From positions 10,775-74,774 of the forward strand of contig DATFRR010000010.1 in assembly GCA_035263025.1 (NCBI GenBank): a stretch of 64,000 nucleotides of DNA, in the 5' to 3' direction. The stretch comes from DASQPR01 sp035263025 (GTDB lineage: Bacteria > Actinomycetota > Actinomycetes > Mycobacteriales > Micromonosporaceae). A program made the translations under genes and the position numbers. Under the pieces are notes generated by a model. That model made no database searches and had not been told where the DNA came from. It worked only from the letters and a program-made list of their open reading frames with translations. The stretch's first letter is position 1. Each line of letters opens with the position of its first letter. This document shows, piece after piece, positions 17,415-26,719 of the stretch.

Positions 17415-17438
17415 CAGCCGAACCAGCACGAGATAATC

Positions 17439-17482
17439 AGGTCGTGTCAGCGCATCCGTGGGAGCGCGCTGACACGACCTGA
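17439..17482. terminator. Perfect 16-bp-stem bidirectional terminator
   Basis: CAGGTCGTGTCAGCGC (17439-17454) is the exact reverse complement of 17467-17482, around a 12-nt loop. It lies 24 nt after the GH3 stop and 6 nt after the end of the convergent sensor-kinase gene, with no T-tract. The length and perfection of the stem make this the strongest terminator in the window. Confidence 0.88.
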
Positions 17483-17488
17483 CTCGGC

Positions 17489-18697
17489 TTAGCTCACGGG
17501 TGACGCTGGGGCGAGAGCGTTTGCGCGTCGCGGTAAGCGGACGCTGATGTCAAGCCCACCAGTTGGTACGGCAACCGCGTCCACCGTGCCGCCGTGCACC
17601 GACGCAATCGAGGAGACGAGGGCAAGACCGAGTCCGAAGCCGTCGTGGCGCACGCGATCGTCAAGCCGGGTGAACGGCAGGAACAAGTGGTCGACCTTGT
17701 CGGCGGGGATGACCGTTCCAGTGTTGACCACGCGGAGCACAGATGTGGTGCCATGAGTTGTCGTCGAGATTTCGATGGTGCCGCCTGTGGTGTTGTAGCG
17801 CTCAGCGTTGTCGAGCAGGTTGTTCACCAATCCTTCGAGAAGCACGGCGTCGCCCGTCACCGGAGCCGTGTCGAGGTTGGTGATCGTGGTGATGCCGTCG
17901 GCGGTACGTCCGTCGAGCGCGTCCTCGGCAACGGCCGCGAGGTCCAGCGGGTCGGTGAGGGCGCGTGCCTGTTCGTTGCGCGCGAGCATCAGAAGCGCGT
18001 CGATCAGCCGACCGGCGCGTTGGGTGGCTTGGCGGATTTCGGCGGTCATCGACAACAACTCGTCGCGGGTGGGCTGCGGCTTGGCGAGAACGACATCCGT
18101 CGCGGTCCGCATCACGGTCAGCGGCGTGCGCAGCTCGTGGCTCGCGTTGGCAATGAATTGCCGCTGGCTGGTGAACGCTCGGTCGAGGCGTTCCAGCATG
18201 AGGTCGAAGGTGTCGGCCAGCTCACGAAGCTCGTCGTGCGGTCCCTGCAGCGCGAGGCGCTGGGAGAGGTTTTGTTCGCTTGCCGTCCGAGCCGCCGCGG
18301 TCAGCCGGCGCACCGGCCGCAGGATGCGCCCGGCCACCATCCATCCCACCACCGCGGCCAGCAGGATCACGCAGCCGAGGCCGAGCAGCGAGTAGGCCAG
18401 CAAGTGGTTGAGTGTGGTAGCGCGCTGTGCCGAAGCACCGGCTAGGACTCCGCTGGCATATATGTCTGTGCATTTCGTTTCGGCAAGCGCGACCGAGTCA
18501 CTACCCGCGTTCTGCGCCGCTGCGACGCATCGCGCGATCGCGTCCTGGAGTGGCGCCGGTGGCGTGGTAGTGATGGTGCCACGCAACGCGTGCGCGACCA
18601 GAAGATAGGTGATCAACACCAGCGCGCCGCCGCCCGCTGCGAACAATGACGTGTAGAGCAGCGTCAGTCGCGATCGGGCGCTGAGGTGGCGCCTCAT
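17489..18697 (-). CDS. Sensor histidine kinase
   Basis: A 402-residue membrane kinase, partner of the adjacent response regulator. TM1 (about 10-37) and TM2 (about 98-125) flank a short extracellular sensor of about 60 residues containing two cysteines (IARC and ETKC). A HAMP domain follows (RPVRRLTAAAR). The H-box is FIANASHELRTPLT; the N-box is NNLLDNAERYN; the glycine box is GFGLGLALV. The ATG overlaps the regulator stop (ATGA), so the pair is coupled. The pair is divergent from a lipoprotein/ABC-exporter operon, which it probably controls. Confidence 0.92.
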   Translation of the reverse strand: MRRHLSARSRLTLLYTSLFAAGGGALVLITYLLVAHALRGTITTTPPAPLQDAIARCVAAAQNAGSDSVALAETKCTDIYASGVLAGASAQRATTLNHLLAYSLLGLGCVILLAAVVGWMVAGRILRPVRRLTAAARTASEQNLSQRLALQGPHDELRELADTFDLMLERLDRAFTSQRQFIANASHELRTPLTVMRTATDVVLAKPQPTRDELLSMTAEIRQATQRAGRLIDALLMLARNEQARALTDPLDLAAVAEDALDGRTADGITTITNLDTAPVTGDAVLLEGLVNNLLDNAERYNTTGGTIEISTTTHGTTSVLRVVNTGTVIPADKVDHLFLPFTRLDDRVRHDGFGLGLALVSSIASVHGGTVDAVAVPTGGLDISVRLPRRANALAPASPVS

Positions 18698-19389
18698 AGC
18701 CGGTAGCCAACGCCGATGACGGTCTCGATCAGCGGCGGGTCGCCGAGCTTGCGCCGCAGGCGACCGACGGTCACCACAACCGTATTGCTGAACGGGTCGG
18801 CATGCGCGTCCCACACGTGTTCCAGCAGTTCCTCGGCGCTGACCGCGGCGCCGTCGGCGTCGGCCAGGCACTCGAGCACGCCGAACTCCTTGCGGGTCAG
18901 CGTCAGCGGGACGCCCGCACGGCTCGCGCGATGTCGTGCCCGATCGATGACCAGATCACCGCGCTGCACGACCGCGGGTGAGCCTGGGCCGCGCCGGCCG
19001 AGAGCGCGGATCCGGGCGATCAGCTCGGTGAAGGCGAACGGCTTGCCGAGGTAGTCGTCGGCACCCATCTCCAAACCGTCGACGCGGTCCTCGACATCGG
19101 TGGCGGCGGTGAGCATCAGGATGCGGCTTGGCGACCCGTCACGGACGAGGCGACGACAGACCCGATCGCCGTGCACGTTCGGCAGATCGCGATCGAGCAC
19201 GACTACGTCGTAGTCGGTCCCGATGGTGGTGTCCAGGGCCGCCTGGCCGTCGTGGACCACGTCGACGGCGAAGCCGGCGTCGCGCAAGCCCTCGCCGATT
19301 CGATTGGCCAGTGCAACGTGATCTTCGACAACAAGAACCCGCACGCCCACATTCTGCGCCAGCGCGGATGACATTCGCCTAACAGTCAT
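18694..19389 (-). CDS. OmpR/PhoB-family response regulator
   Basis: A 231-residue regulator. The receiver domain carries the acidic pair in VVEDH, the phospho-acceptor Asp in VVVLDRDLP, the conserved Thr in LMLTAA and the Lys in DDYLGKPF. The C-terminal winged helix (about 140-230) ends in ETVIGVGYRL, typical of OmpR/PhoB. The start is uncertain: ATG 19389, ATG 19374 and a GTG just before the first beta strand (about 19350) all fit, and none has a strong ribosome site. The upstream gene, 77 bp away and divergent, starts the exporter operon. Confidence 0.9.
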   Translation of the reverse strand: MTVRRMSSALAQNVGVRVLVVEDHVALANRIGEGLRDAGFAVDVVHDGQAALDTTIGTDYDVVVLDRDLPNVHGDRVCRRLVRDGSPSRILMLTAATDVEDRVDGLEMGADDYLGKPFAFTELIARIRALGRRGPGSPAVVQRGDLVIDRARHRASRAGVPLTLTRKEFGVLECLADADGAAVSAEELLEHVWDAHADPFSNTVVVTVGRLRRKLGDPPLIETVIGVGYRL

Positions 19390-19466
19390 CGTTCGGCTCG
19401 TGTCACGGACACCTTGCTAGACCGGCAGTAGCTACGTCGGACGCACCACGTCAAAACGGAGAAGTC

Positions 19467-20153
19467 ATGAAGCCGATATCAACCCGTCCCGTTGCGCATC
19501 GCCGACCGAGCACGGCACCGACCCCGGCACGCGCGAAGAACGCTACGAACGAAGATCCGCGTGTCACGCACTCGTCACGGCGAGCCAGGCCGGGAGCCGC
19601 CCGAACGGTAGCCGTTCTCGTTGCCGCGACCGTCGTTTCCATCCTGGCGGTGGCATGCGGAGGTCCGTCTTCGACAGCGGCCGGCACGAATACATCAACC
19701 AACTCCGCATCCGGTGTCGGCTACTCCCGTTGCATGCGCGCCCATGGCGTGCCGAACTTCCCCGATCCTCCGCCTGGCAACCCGGGTGCGATTGCCAAGG
19801 CAGACGCGGCGCAACTCGGGGTCAGCAGCACCCAGTTGCAGGCGGCGCAGCAGGCTTGCAGTGACCTGATCCCGGTCACCGGAGATACGGCGGAGCAGCA
19901 ACAAGAAACCCAGTGCGCGATGGCCCGTGACTGTTCGCAAGCCGTGATTGCGCAGTGGATGAGTGGTCTGCGCACTCTTGCCCAGTGCTTGCGTACGCAC
20001 GGCCTGCCCAACTGGCCCGATCCGGTGATTTCCCAAGGCATACCACACTTCCCGTACGACCAAGCCGGCATCGACCACCATTCGCAGGCGGTCCTGGCCA
20101 AGGTCGACCAATGCATGACCATCACCGGGTTTGCCGGGCTCCCACTCCCATAA
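19467..20153 (+). CDS. Exporter-associated lipoprotein
   Basis: A 228-residue secreted protein. A long basic N-terminus (about 45 residues) precedes a hydrophobic segment ending in LAVACGG, a probable lipobox with Cys64. The mature protein has two copies of a short motif: YSRCMRAHGVPNFPDP and, further on, LAQCLRTHGLPNWPDP, each with a Cys followed by H-G-x-P-N-[FW]-P-D-P. Four more cysteines suggest disulfides. Proteins with this motif are commonly encoded ahead of HlyD-like and MacB-like genes in actinobacteria, as here. It probably works on the outer face with that exporter; its ligand is unknown. Confidence 0.8.
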   Translation: MKPISTRPVAHRRPSTAPTPARAKNATNEDPRVTHSSRRARPGAARTVAVLVAATVVSILAVACGGPSSTAAGTNTSTNSASGVGYSRCMRAHGVPNFPDPPPGNPGAIAKADAAQLGVSSTQLQAAQQACSDLIPVTGDTAEQQQETQCAMARDCSQAVIAQWMSGLRTLAQCLRTHGLPNWPDPVISQGIPHFPYDQAGIDHHSQAVLAKVDQCMTITGFAGLPLP

Positions 20154-20221
20154 CGAGTGCTCGCCAAGCAACGGCGACTGCCAGCACGACTGTCTCGCGG
20201 ATTCTGCCGGGAGGAACTGCC

Positions 20222-21403
20222 ATGAGCGCCCAGATCACGTCGGCAACGAAAGGCGGCACGTCCGGAATCGTCGAGCCCGCTGCCGATGAACCTTCCGGTT
20301 GGCACCGGCGCCGTTGGCTGATCGCGGCGGCCGCGCTCGCGTTGCTCATGGCGGGTGTCGTCGCCGCATCCGCTGGCGTGTTCGACAATGCCAAGGCGGC
20401 AAGCGTGTCGAGCGACAGCGGAACGGCAACGACGCTCGTGACGGTCACACGCCGCTCGCTGTCGGCGCAGATGCAGCTCAACGGCACACTCGGGTACGCA
20501 GGCAACTATCCGGTCCTGGGACAGATGCCCGGTACGGTGACCTGGCTGCCCGAACCCGGCCAGGTCATCGGCAACGGTCAGGTGTTGTACCGCGTGGACG
20601 ACGTACCCGTGGTGCTGCTGTACGGGTCGACGCCGGCGTACCGCGTGCTCGCCGAAACCGCGACCGGCCTGCAGCTCGCCGGCAACGACGTGGCGCAACT
20701 GAACCGAGACCTTGTCGCGTTGGGGTACGTCGACCGAGCCGACGTGGAGTCGGACTGGAACACGTTTACCTGGGCTACGAGGGCCGGGGTCGGGCGGCTG
20801 CAACGGCATCTCGGCGTGACACAGTCCGGCAAGCTGTCGTTGGGGCAGGTGGTGTTCCTGCCGACGGCGGCCCGGATCACAGTGCTGCAGGCGAACCTGG
20901 GGGGTCCGGCCAGTGGGCCGGTGATGCGGGCAAGTTCGACGACGCGAGCCGTCAATGTGGCGCTGGACGCCGACCTGCAATCCGAAATGAAGGTCGGCGA
21001 CGAGGTCACCATCACACTGCCAAGTGGCAGAACCAGTCCGGGCCGGGTGACATCGGTGGGCAAGGTCGCCACCGTTCCGTCAAGCAATGCCGGCGGCAGC
21101 GAGAGTTCCCCGACGGTACCGGTGACGATCCAGCCGTCCGATCCGGCGGCCGCCGGGGGGTTGGACCGGGCGCCGGTGCTCGTGACGATCACGACAAGTA
21201 CGGTGCACGACGCACTGACGGTGCCGGTGAACACCTTGCTCGCACGGGCCGACGGCGGCTACGCCATCGAGGTGGCCGACCCGGACGGGACGCGGCGTCT
21301 GGTGTCCGTGTCGCCGGGCCTGTTCGACGATGCGACCGGGCTGGTTGCGGTGACCGGGTCGGGTCTCGCCGCCGGGCAACACGTCGTGGCGCCCGCATCA
21401 TGA
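20222..21403 (+). CDS. HlyD-like membrane fusion protein with peptidoglycan-binding region
   Basis: A 393-residue periplasmic-adaptor-like protein of an ABC exporter. One TM helix lies at about 30-52. A lipoyl/barrel-sandwich half-motif follows (PGTVTWLPEPGQVIGNGQVL), then a peptidoglycan-binding-like helical part (DVAQLNRDLVALGYV, AVGRLQRHLGV-like), a second barrel half and a beta-barrel domain (VGDEVTITLPSG). ATG 20222 is preceded by GGGAGGAA. The stop overlaps the ATPase start (ATGA). In Gram-positives such proteins link a MacB-type transporter to the cell wall. Confidence 0.86.
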   Translation: MSAQITSATKGGTSGIVEPAADEPSGWHRRRWLIAAAALALLMAGVVAASAGVFDNAKAASVSSDSGTATTLVTVTRRSLSAQMQLNGTLGYAGNYPVLGQMPGTVTWLPEPGQVIGNGQVLYRVDDVPVVLLYGSTPAYRVLAETATGLQLAGNDVAQLNRDLVALGYVDRADVESDWNTFTWATRAGVGRLQRHLGVTQSGKLSLGQVVFLPTAARITVLQANLGGPASGPVMRASSTTRAVNVALDADLQSEMKVGDEVTITLPSGRTSPGRVTSVGKVATVPSSNAGGSESSPTVPVTIQPSDPAAAGGLDRAPVLVTITTSTVHDALTVPVNTLLARADGGYAIEVADPDGTRRLVSVSPGLFDDATGLVAVTGSGLAAGQHVVAPAS

Positions 21404-22107
21404 ACACGGTGTTGCAGGTCGAGCGGCTGACCAAGACGTACCCCAGCCGGCCGCCGATCACCGCCCTGCGCGACGTGAACCTAACGGTCGCGCGGGGGGA
21501 GATGGTGGCGATCGTCGGCCCGTCGGGATCCGGCAAGACGACGCTGCTGCACATGCTTGGCGCGCTGGACCGTCCGTCGTCCGGCCGAGTATCCGTCACG
21601 GGGCTGGACATCGCACGATTGACCGACCGGCAACTCGCCGCGCTCCGCGCTACCCGCATCGGGTTCGTGTTCCAGCAGTTCTTCCTCGCCGAGCACGCCA
21701 CCGTGCTCGACAACGTCGCCGACGGTCTGCTTTACGCCGGTGTGGGCATCAAACAACGCCGCACCCGGGCTGCTGAGGCGCTTGCCGCGGTTGGCCTGGA
21801 TGGTCGACCGTACGCCAAACCGACGCAGCTCTCCGGCGGCCAGCGGCAGCGGGTAGCCATCGCCCGAGCGTTGGTCGGCCAACGGACCATCGTGCTGGCC
21901 GATGAGCCGACCGGCAACTTGGACAGCGCCGCCGGCCAGACGCTGATCACGTTGCTCGAAGAGTTGAATGCGGCGGGTACGACGATCGTGCTCGTCACCC
22001 ACGACAGCGGCATCGCCGGCCGTCTCCCGCGCCGGATCGAGATGCTCGATGGCCGGATCGTGGCCGACACCGCCGATCAAGGCGCCTATCGCGGGAGTCT
22101 GGCATGA
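21400..22107 (+). CDS. ABC transporter ATPase, MacB/LolD type
   Basis: A 235-residue nucleotide-binding subunit: Walker A GPSGSGKTT, Q-loop VFQQFF, signature LSGGQRQR, Walker B IVLADEPTGNLDS and H-loop VTHD. The subfamily (LolD/MacB/FtsE-like) energises mechanotransmission across the membrane rather than transport through it. Start and stop overlap its neighbours by the ATGA pattern on both sides, giving a fixed adaptor-ATPase-permease unit. Confidence 0.95.
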   Translation: MNTVLQVERLTKTYPSRPPITALRDVNLTVARGEMVAIVGPSGSGKTTLLHMLGALDRPSSGRVSVTGLDIARLTDRQLAALRATRIGFVFQQFFLAEHATVLDNVADGLLYAGVGIKQRRTRAAEALAAVGLDGRPYAKPTQLSGGQRQRVAIARALVGQRTIVLADEPTGNLDSAAGQTLITLLEELNAAGTTIVLVTHDSGIAGRLPRRIEMLDGRIVADTADQGAYRGSLA

Positions 22108-23318
22108 GCACGCTCGCGCCTTGCCGGCTGCGGCTCGCCGATCTGAGCCGACTGGCAATGATCGGGATACGTACCCGAAAATTGCGTGCCGCCTTGTCCG
22201 CGCTCGGCATCGCCATCGGCGTCGCCGCCATCGTCGCCGTGCTCGGGTTGTCCGCCTCGTCCGAGGCCGGACTGCTGGCCGAAATCGACAAGCTCGGCAC
22301 CAACATGCTCACCGTCACGAATGGGCAGAGCCTCGGCGGACAGACCGCCGAACTCCCGGTCGCCGCGCCCGGCATGATCTCCCGGATCGGGCCGGTCACC
22401 GCCGTGCAGTTCACGGGTACGGTCGGCGGCGCGAACGTCTACCGCAGCCCGCTGATTCCGAGCGTCAACTCCAACGCGCTGTTCGTCCAGGCAACGAGCC
22501 TCGGCCTCCCGGCGGTCGTCGGCACCTCGCTGGCGTACGGACGGTTCCTCAACTCGGCAACCGCACGCGAACCGGTCGCCGTGCTCGGCGCCGCTGCGGC
22601 CGCGCGACTCGGCATCGACCGGCTCTACCCCGGCGAGCGGATCCGAATCGGACAGACACCGATGATCGCCCAGTGGTTCTACCTCGCCGGGATTCTGCGG
22701 CCCGCCCCGCTCGCGCCAGAAATCGACTCTGCCGTGCTGGTCGGCTTCCCCGCTGCGCACACCTATTTGCGGTTCGACGGCAACCCGTCCGAGATCTATC
22801 TGCGTACGGCAACCGACCACGTTGACGCCGTGCATGCCGTGCTCGCCGCAACGGCCAACCCCGAACACCCCAACCAGGTCAACGTGTCGCAGCCATCCGA
22901 CGCATTGGTGGCCCGTGCCGCGGCCGAATCCGCGCTCAACGGGCTGTTCCTTGGCTTGGGCGCCGTGTCCCTGCTGGTCGGCACCGTCGGCGTCGCCAAC
23001 ACGATGATCATCTCCGTGCTGGAACGACGGTCCGAAATCGGGCTGCGCCGCGCCCTTGGCGCAACCAGAGGTCATATCCGCCGCCAATTCCTGTTCGAAG
23101 CCATGCTGTTGGCCGCCCTCGGCGGTGCATTCGGCCTCGCCGCCGGAGCCGTCGCCACCGCTGTCTACGCCCACGCCAAGCATTGGACCACCGTCATCCC
23201 TACCACCGCCTGGGCCGGCGGGCTCGCAGCCGCCGTGCTCATCGGCGCACTCGCGGGCCTGTTACCGGCGTTGCGGGCGGCACGCATGTCACCCACCCAA
23301 GCGCTCTGGACTGTTTAG
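22104..23318 (+). CDS. MacB/FtsX-type ABC permease
   Basis: A 404-residue permease. TM1 is near the N-terminus (ALGIAIGVAAIVAVLGLSA), followed by a large MacB-type extracellular domain (about 55-270) and three C-terminal TM helices in an FtsX domain (GAVSLLVGTVGVANTMII, ALGGAFGLAAGAVATAV, and a last helix ending ALLPALRAARM-like). Together with the two preceding genes it forms a MacAB-like system that could export peptides or lipids or sense cell-wall antibiotics. The divergent two-component system is the likely regulator. Confidence 0.93.
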   Translation: MSTLAPCRLRLADLSRLAMIGIRTRKLRAALSALGIAIGVAAIVAVLGLSASSEAGLLAEIDKLGTNMLTVTNGQSLGGQTAELPVAAPGMISRIGPVTAVQFTGTVGGANVYRSPLIPSVNSNALFVQATSLGLPAVVGTSLAYGRFLNSATAREPVAVLGAAAAARLGIDRLYPGERIRIGQTPMIAQWFYLAGILRPAPLAPEIDSAVLVGFPAAHTYLRFDGNPSEIYLRTATDHVDAVHAVLAATANPEHPNQVNVSQPSDALVARAAAESALNGLFLGLGAVSLLVGTVGVANTMIISVLERRSEIGLRRALGATRGHIRRQFLFEAMLLAALGGAFGLAAGAVATAVYAHAKHWTTVIPTTAWAGGLAAAVLIGALAGLLPALRAARMSPTQALWTV

Positions 23319-23455
23319 CAATCGGCGGTGCCGGAACTGGGCCATAACGCTGTGAACGCGCTGAGTCTGTGGGGCAGGTTCGGGGTTTTCTCCGGATGGG
23401 CTGACCGACTCGGATCGAGCACACTGACGCTGCCCGCTCACACAAGGGATGCAGG

Positions 23456-23923
23456 ATGGTTGCACCGCTGGAAACCCGTTCGGGCGACTCGCTCGGCGCC
23501 CGACGGTGGCAGGTGCACCTCGGCCTGATCGTCTCGTTCGGCGTCGCGCTGTTGTTCGTGATCGTTCACATGAGCGTAGATGTGCATGTTCTCGCCGGAG
23601 CGTGCTTCGCCGTGCTTGTTGGCGCGCACCTCGCGCAGCGCCGACGCACGGTGCGTACGCTCGCCGGCAGCCTCGTCGAGACGCCGTTCTGGCGGACGCC
23701 ACGAGGGCGGATGGCGCTGTCCGACGGGGTGCTGGCGTTCCTGGCTGTCAACGTCGTTCTGTCCGGCATCGTGGACTGGGCGTCACCACAGCCGGTGATG
23801 GTGCCGCTGCCCGGCCTGCGGTCGTTGAATTGGCACACCACCACGAGCGTGCTGCTGCTGGCGTACCTCGTCGTGCACATCACACGACGCCGAGCCCGGC
23901 TGCGCCACTCCCGCATTCGCTAG
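23456..23923 (+). CDS. DUF4405-like membrane protein (cytochrome-b-like)
   Basis: A 155-residue protein with four predicted membrane helices. Histidines sit inside or at the ends of helices: FVIVHMSVDVH, VLVGAHLAQRRR, SLNWHTTTSV and AYLVVHITRRR. Paired helix histidines in this arrangement are typical of DUF4405 proteins, which resemble the haem-binding half of b-type cytochromes. It lies about 170 bp before the ferric-reductase-like gene and may pass electrons to or from it. Haem binding is inferred, not shown. Confidence 0.75.
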   Translation: MVAPLETRSGDSLGARRWQVHLGLIVSFGVALLFVIVHMSVDVHVLAGACFAVLVGAHLAQRRRTVRTLAGSLVETPFWRTPRGRMALSDGVLAFLAVNVVLSGIVDWASPQPVMVPLPGLRSLNWHTTTSVLLLAYLVVHITRRRARLRHSRIR

Positions 23924-24096
23924 CCCGCCCACCGCCCGGCCGAGTTGTGCTGATCTTGTGTGGAGTCCGTGGTGCCGTGGCTTGGCCACCGGCTTCCTCG
24001 CAGCGCGGTCTTAGAGCTGTTTGAGAATCGTCCGTCATAGTCGACGAGGCAGCGACCAGCCAATTCACTAGGCAGACTCGGGGTGGTGACCACCGG

Positions 24097-25500
24097 ATGA
24101 GCACAGCGACGCAGCGAACCGTGCGTCTGCCGCCGCCGGTGCCGGCACCGAATCCGGCCGACTGGCAGCGCCGTTTGCGTCTGGTGTTGGCCGCTGCCGC
24201 GTGCGGCAGCGTCTTCATGGTGTTCCTGCTGTGGGTGCATGGCGGCGGCGTCCGGGCACTGACAACCGGTGGGGCGGGCGCTGTGACGTCGGCGGGTCGG
24301 TTGGCCGGTCTCGTCGGCGCCGATCTGTTGATCATTCAGGTTCTGTTGATGGCGCGTATCCCGTGGGTGGAACGGGTCTGCGGGCAGGATCAACTGGCTC
24401 GGTGGCATCGCATCACCGGGTTCACGTCGTTCAACCTTGTGCTGTTGCACATCGTCCTTGTGACGTTCGGATATGCGGGCTCCGACCGGTCCGGTGTGGT
24501 GGTGGAGGCGTGGCGGCTGATCACCACGTACCCGGGAATGTTGCTGGCCGCCGCCGGGACCGTTGCGCTGATCATCGTGACGGTGACGTCGGTACGCGTG
24601 GCCAGGCGTCGGCTGCGGTACGAGTCGTGGCACCTGCTGCACCTCTACGCGTATCTCGGCATTGGTCTTGCTCTGCCGCACCAGATCTGGACGGGTCAGG
24701 ACTTCGTGCTCACCGCCCCGGCGCGGTTGTACTGGTGGACGCTCTACATCGCGACCGCCGGCAGCATCCTGGTATTTCGGGTCGGCATGCCGCTCTACCG
24801 CAGCTTGCGCCACGACCTGCGAATCGCCGCGGTCGTCCCGGAAACCGATGGCGTCACGTCGGTCTACCTGTCCGGTCGCGATCTGGACCGGCTGCCGGTG
24901 CAGTCCGGCCAGTTCTTCAACTGGCGATTCCTCAGCGGCACGGGCTGGATGCGCGCCCACCCGTATTCACTGTCGGCGGCTCCGCGGCCGGACGGATTTC
25001 GGATCACCATCAAGCACCTCGGCGATGGCAGTTCGCAGGTGCCCGCACTACGCGTCGGCGCTCGAGTGCTGCTCGAGGGGCCGTACGGCCGACTGACCGG
25101 CCTCCGCCGCCAGCGCCACCGTCTCACGTTCATCGCGTGCGGCATCGGCATCACCCCGATGCGTGCGCTGATCGAAACCGAGTACTACCGGCCGGGTGAC
25201 GCCGTGCTCATATATCGGGCCCGTACGCCATCCGATTTCACCTTCTACCAGGAGATCGAGGCGATAGCTCAAGCACGTGGCGTCGCCACGATCTACCTCC
25301 CGGGGCCGCGTGGACCGGCGCAGTGGCTGCCGGTCGGATGCCGCGACGGTGCGTCGACACTGCGGCAGATGGTTCCGCACATCGGCGACAGCGACGTCTA
25401 CGTCTGCGGGCCGGAGCCGTGGATGGACGCCGTCATCGATTCACTCGACCGGGTCGGCGTGCCGATCGCGCAGATCCACCTCGAACGATTCGCCTGGTAG
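24097..25500 (+). CDS. Ferric-reductase-like transmembrane flavoprotein
   Basis: A 467-residue oxidoreductase. The N-terminal half has about six membrane helices with histidines that could hold haem (LARWHRITGF, LVLLHIVLV, YESWHLLHLYAYLG, LPHQIW). The C-terminal half is a ferredoxin-reductase-like module: FAD motif HPYSLSAAP, NAD(P) motif CGIGITPMRALIE, and the end motif VYVCGPEPWMDAV. It should move electrons from cytoplasmic NAD(P)H across the membrane, as in ferric reductases and NADPH oxidases. An FMN-binding membrane-anchored protein follows 18 nt later and is a good candidate acceptor. Confidence 0.9.
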   Translation: MSTATQRTVRLPPPVPAPNPADWQRRLRLVLAAAACGSVFMVFLLWVHGGGVRALTTGGAGAVTSAGRLAGLVGADLLIIQVLLMARIPWVERVCGQDQLARWHRITGFTSFNLVLLHIVLVTFGYAGSDRSGVVVEAWRLITTYPGMLLAAAGTVALIIVTVTSVRVARRRLRYESWHLLHLYAYLGIGLALPHQIWTGQDFVLTAPARLYWWTLYIATAGSILVFRVGMPLYRSLRHDLRIAAVVPETDGVTSVYLSGRDLDRLPVQSGQFFNWRFLSGTGWMRAHPYSLSAAPRPDGFRITIKHLGDGSSQVPALRVGARVLLEGPYGRLTGLRRQRHRLTFIACGIGITPMRALIETEYYRPGDAVLIYRARTPSDFTFYQEIEAIAQARGVATIYLPGPRGPAQWLPVGCRDGASTLRQMVPHIGDSDVYVCGPEPWMDAVIDSLDRVGVPIAQIHLERFAW

Positions 25501-25518
25501 CCAAGGAGCCGAACCGAC

Positions 25519-26016
25519 ATGCGGCGCATCGCGTACTGGATGGTCTCGACGGCCGTGCTGCTCGTCCTCCTGTTCACCTACCGGACGAGCCTGTCCGGTC
25601 CGACGTCGGCGCAGATCGCCGCCGGCGGCACCCAAGCACCCGGTGTGGTCACGCCCACCAACCCACCGTCCGCGGATCCGAGGACTGGGGCGTCAAGCGC
25701 GTCCCCGCACGCGAGCGCCACGCATCCGTCGTCTGGTGTGACGGCAAACGGCGCCGTGATCGACACCGTATGGGGACCGGTCCAGGTGCAGGTCAGCATC
25801 TCCGGTGGCAAGATCACCGACGTCCAGACGCTGATCTACCCGACCGGTACGAGTCGGGACGAGGAGATCAACTCGTACGCGCTGCCGATTCTGCGTCGCG
25901 AGACCTTGACGGCCCAAAGCGCCAACATTTCGACGGTCAGCGGCGCAACGTACACCAGCGACGGCTACCGTCAGTCCCTGCAAGCAGCGCTCGACGCCGC
26001 CCACTTCGGCGGGTGA
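25519..26016 (+). CDS. Membrane-anchored FMN-binding protein
   Basis: A 165-residue protein with an N-terminal membrane anchor (about 6-22), a Ser/Thr/Pro/Ala-rich linker (about 35-73) and an FMN-binding domain (about 75-163). The motif STVSGATYTSDGY holds S141-G-A-T-Y-T146, the pattern where FMN is attached through phosphoester to threonine in RnfG/NqrC-type proteins by ApbE transferases. No apbE gene is in the window. Position directly behind the ferric-reductase-like gene suggests it receives electrons outside the membrane. Confidence 0.87.
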   Translation: MRRIAYWMVSTAVLLVLLFTYRTSLSGPTSAQIAAGGTQAPGVVTPTNPPSADPRTGASSASPHASATHPSSGVTANGAVIDTVWGPVQVQVSISGGKITDVQTLIYPTGTSRDEEINSYALPILRRETLTAQSANISTVSGATYTSDGYRQSLQAALDAAHFGG

Positions 26017-26035
26017 CCGCAGCCAGTGAGCCCAC

Positions 26036-26719
26036 GTGACCGAACTGATTGACGAGGCACTCCGTCCCGACTTGCTCATCGTCGAGGACGATGGCGAGTT
26101 GCGCGACATGCTGGCTCGGCTGCTCGACGAAGCCGGGTACCGCAGCGACGGTGTCGGCGACGGCCATCGCGGTCTACACCAGGCGCTCACCCGTCCGTAC
26201 GCTGGCATGATCATCGACCGTGGCCTGCCAGCGGTCGACGGCCTTGACCTCATCCGGCGGCTTCGCGGCCGCGGCATCGACGCTCCGATCCTGATTCTCA
26301 CCGCTTACGGTGCCGTCTCGGACACCGTCGCCGGCCTGGACGCCGGCGCGGACGACTACCTCGTGAAGCCGTTCGAGATCGACGAGCTGCTTGCGCGGGT
26401 GCGGGCGATGATGCGTCGCCACCACGCGAGCGATCTCGTGATCTCGATCGGCGCCGGAAAGCTGAACGTCGCGACGCGCACCGCGTGGCGAGCCGACGGT
26501 CGGGAGGTTGAACTGTCCGGTCGCGAAGCGACGCTGTTGCAAGTCCTGATAAAGCAACCGGGCCGCGTGCACAGCCGCGACGAGCTGCGTACACGCGTGT
26601 TCCGTGGTACGGAATCCGCTTCCATTGTGGACACTTACGTGCACTACCTGCGACGCAAACTTGGCTCCAAGGTGATCGAGACCGTGCGCGGCATCGGTTA
26701 CCGGATCGGTGAGATGTGA
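26036..26719 (+). CDS. OmpR-family response regulator
   Basis: A 227-residue regulator with a receiver domain (acidic VEDD, a phospho-acceptor position in MIIDRGLP, Thr in LILTAYG, Lys in DDYLVKPF) and a winged helix ending ETVRGIGYRIG. GTG 26036 is 19 nt after the FMN-protein stop. The stop overlaps the kinase start (GTGA). Being the fourth and fifth genes of the redox operon, this pair may sense the redox state of the membrane chain. Confidence 0.9.
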   Translation: MTELIDEALRPDLLIVEDDGELRDMLARLLDEAGYRSDGVGDGHRGLHQALTRPYAGMIIDRGLPAVDGLDLIRRLRGRGIDAPILILTAYGAVSDTVAGLDAGADDYLVKPFEIDELLARVRAMMRRHHASDLVISIGAGKLNVATRTAWRADGREVELSGREATLLQVLIKQPGRVHSRDELRTRVFRGTESASIVDTYVHYLRRKLGSKVIETVRGIGYRIGEM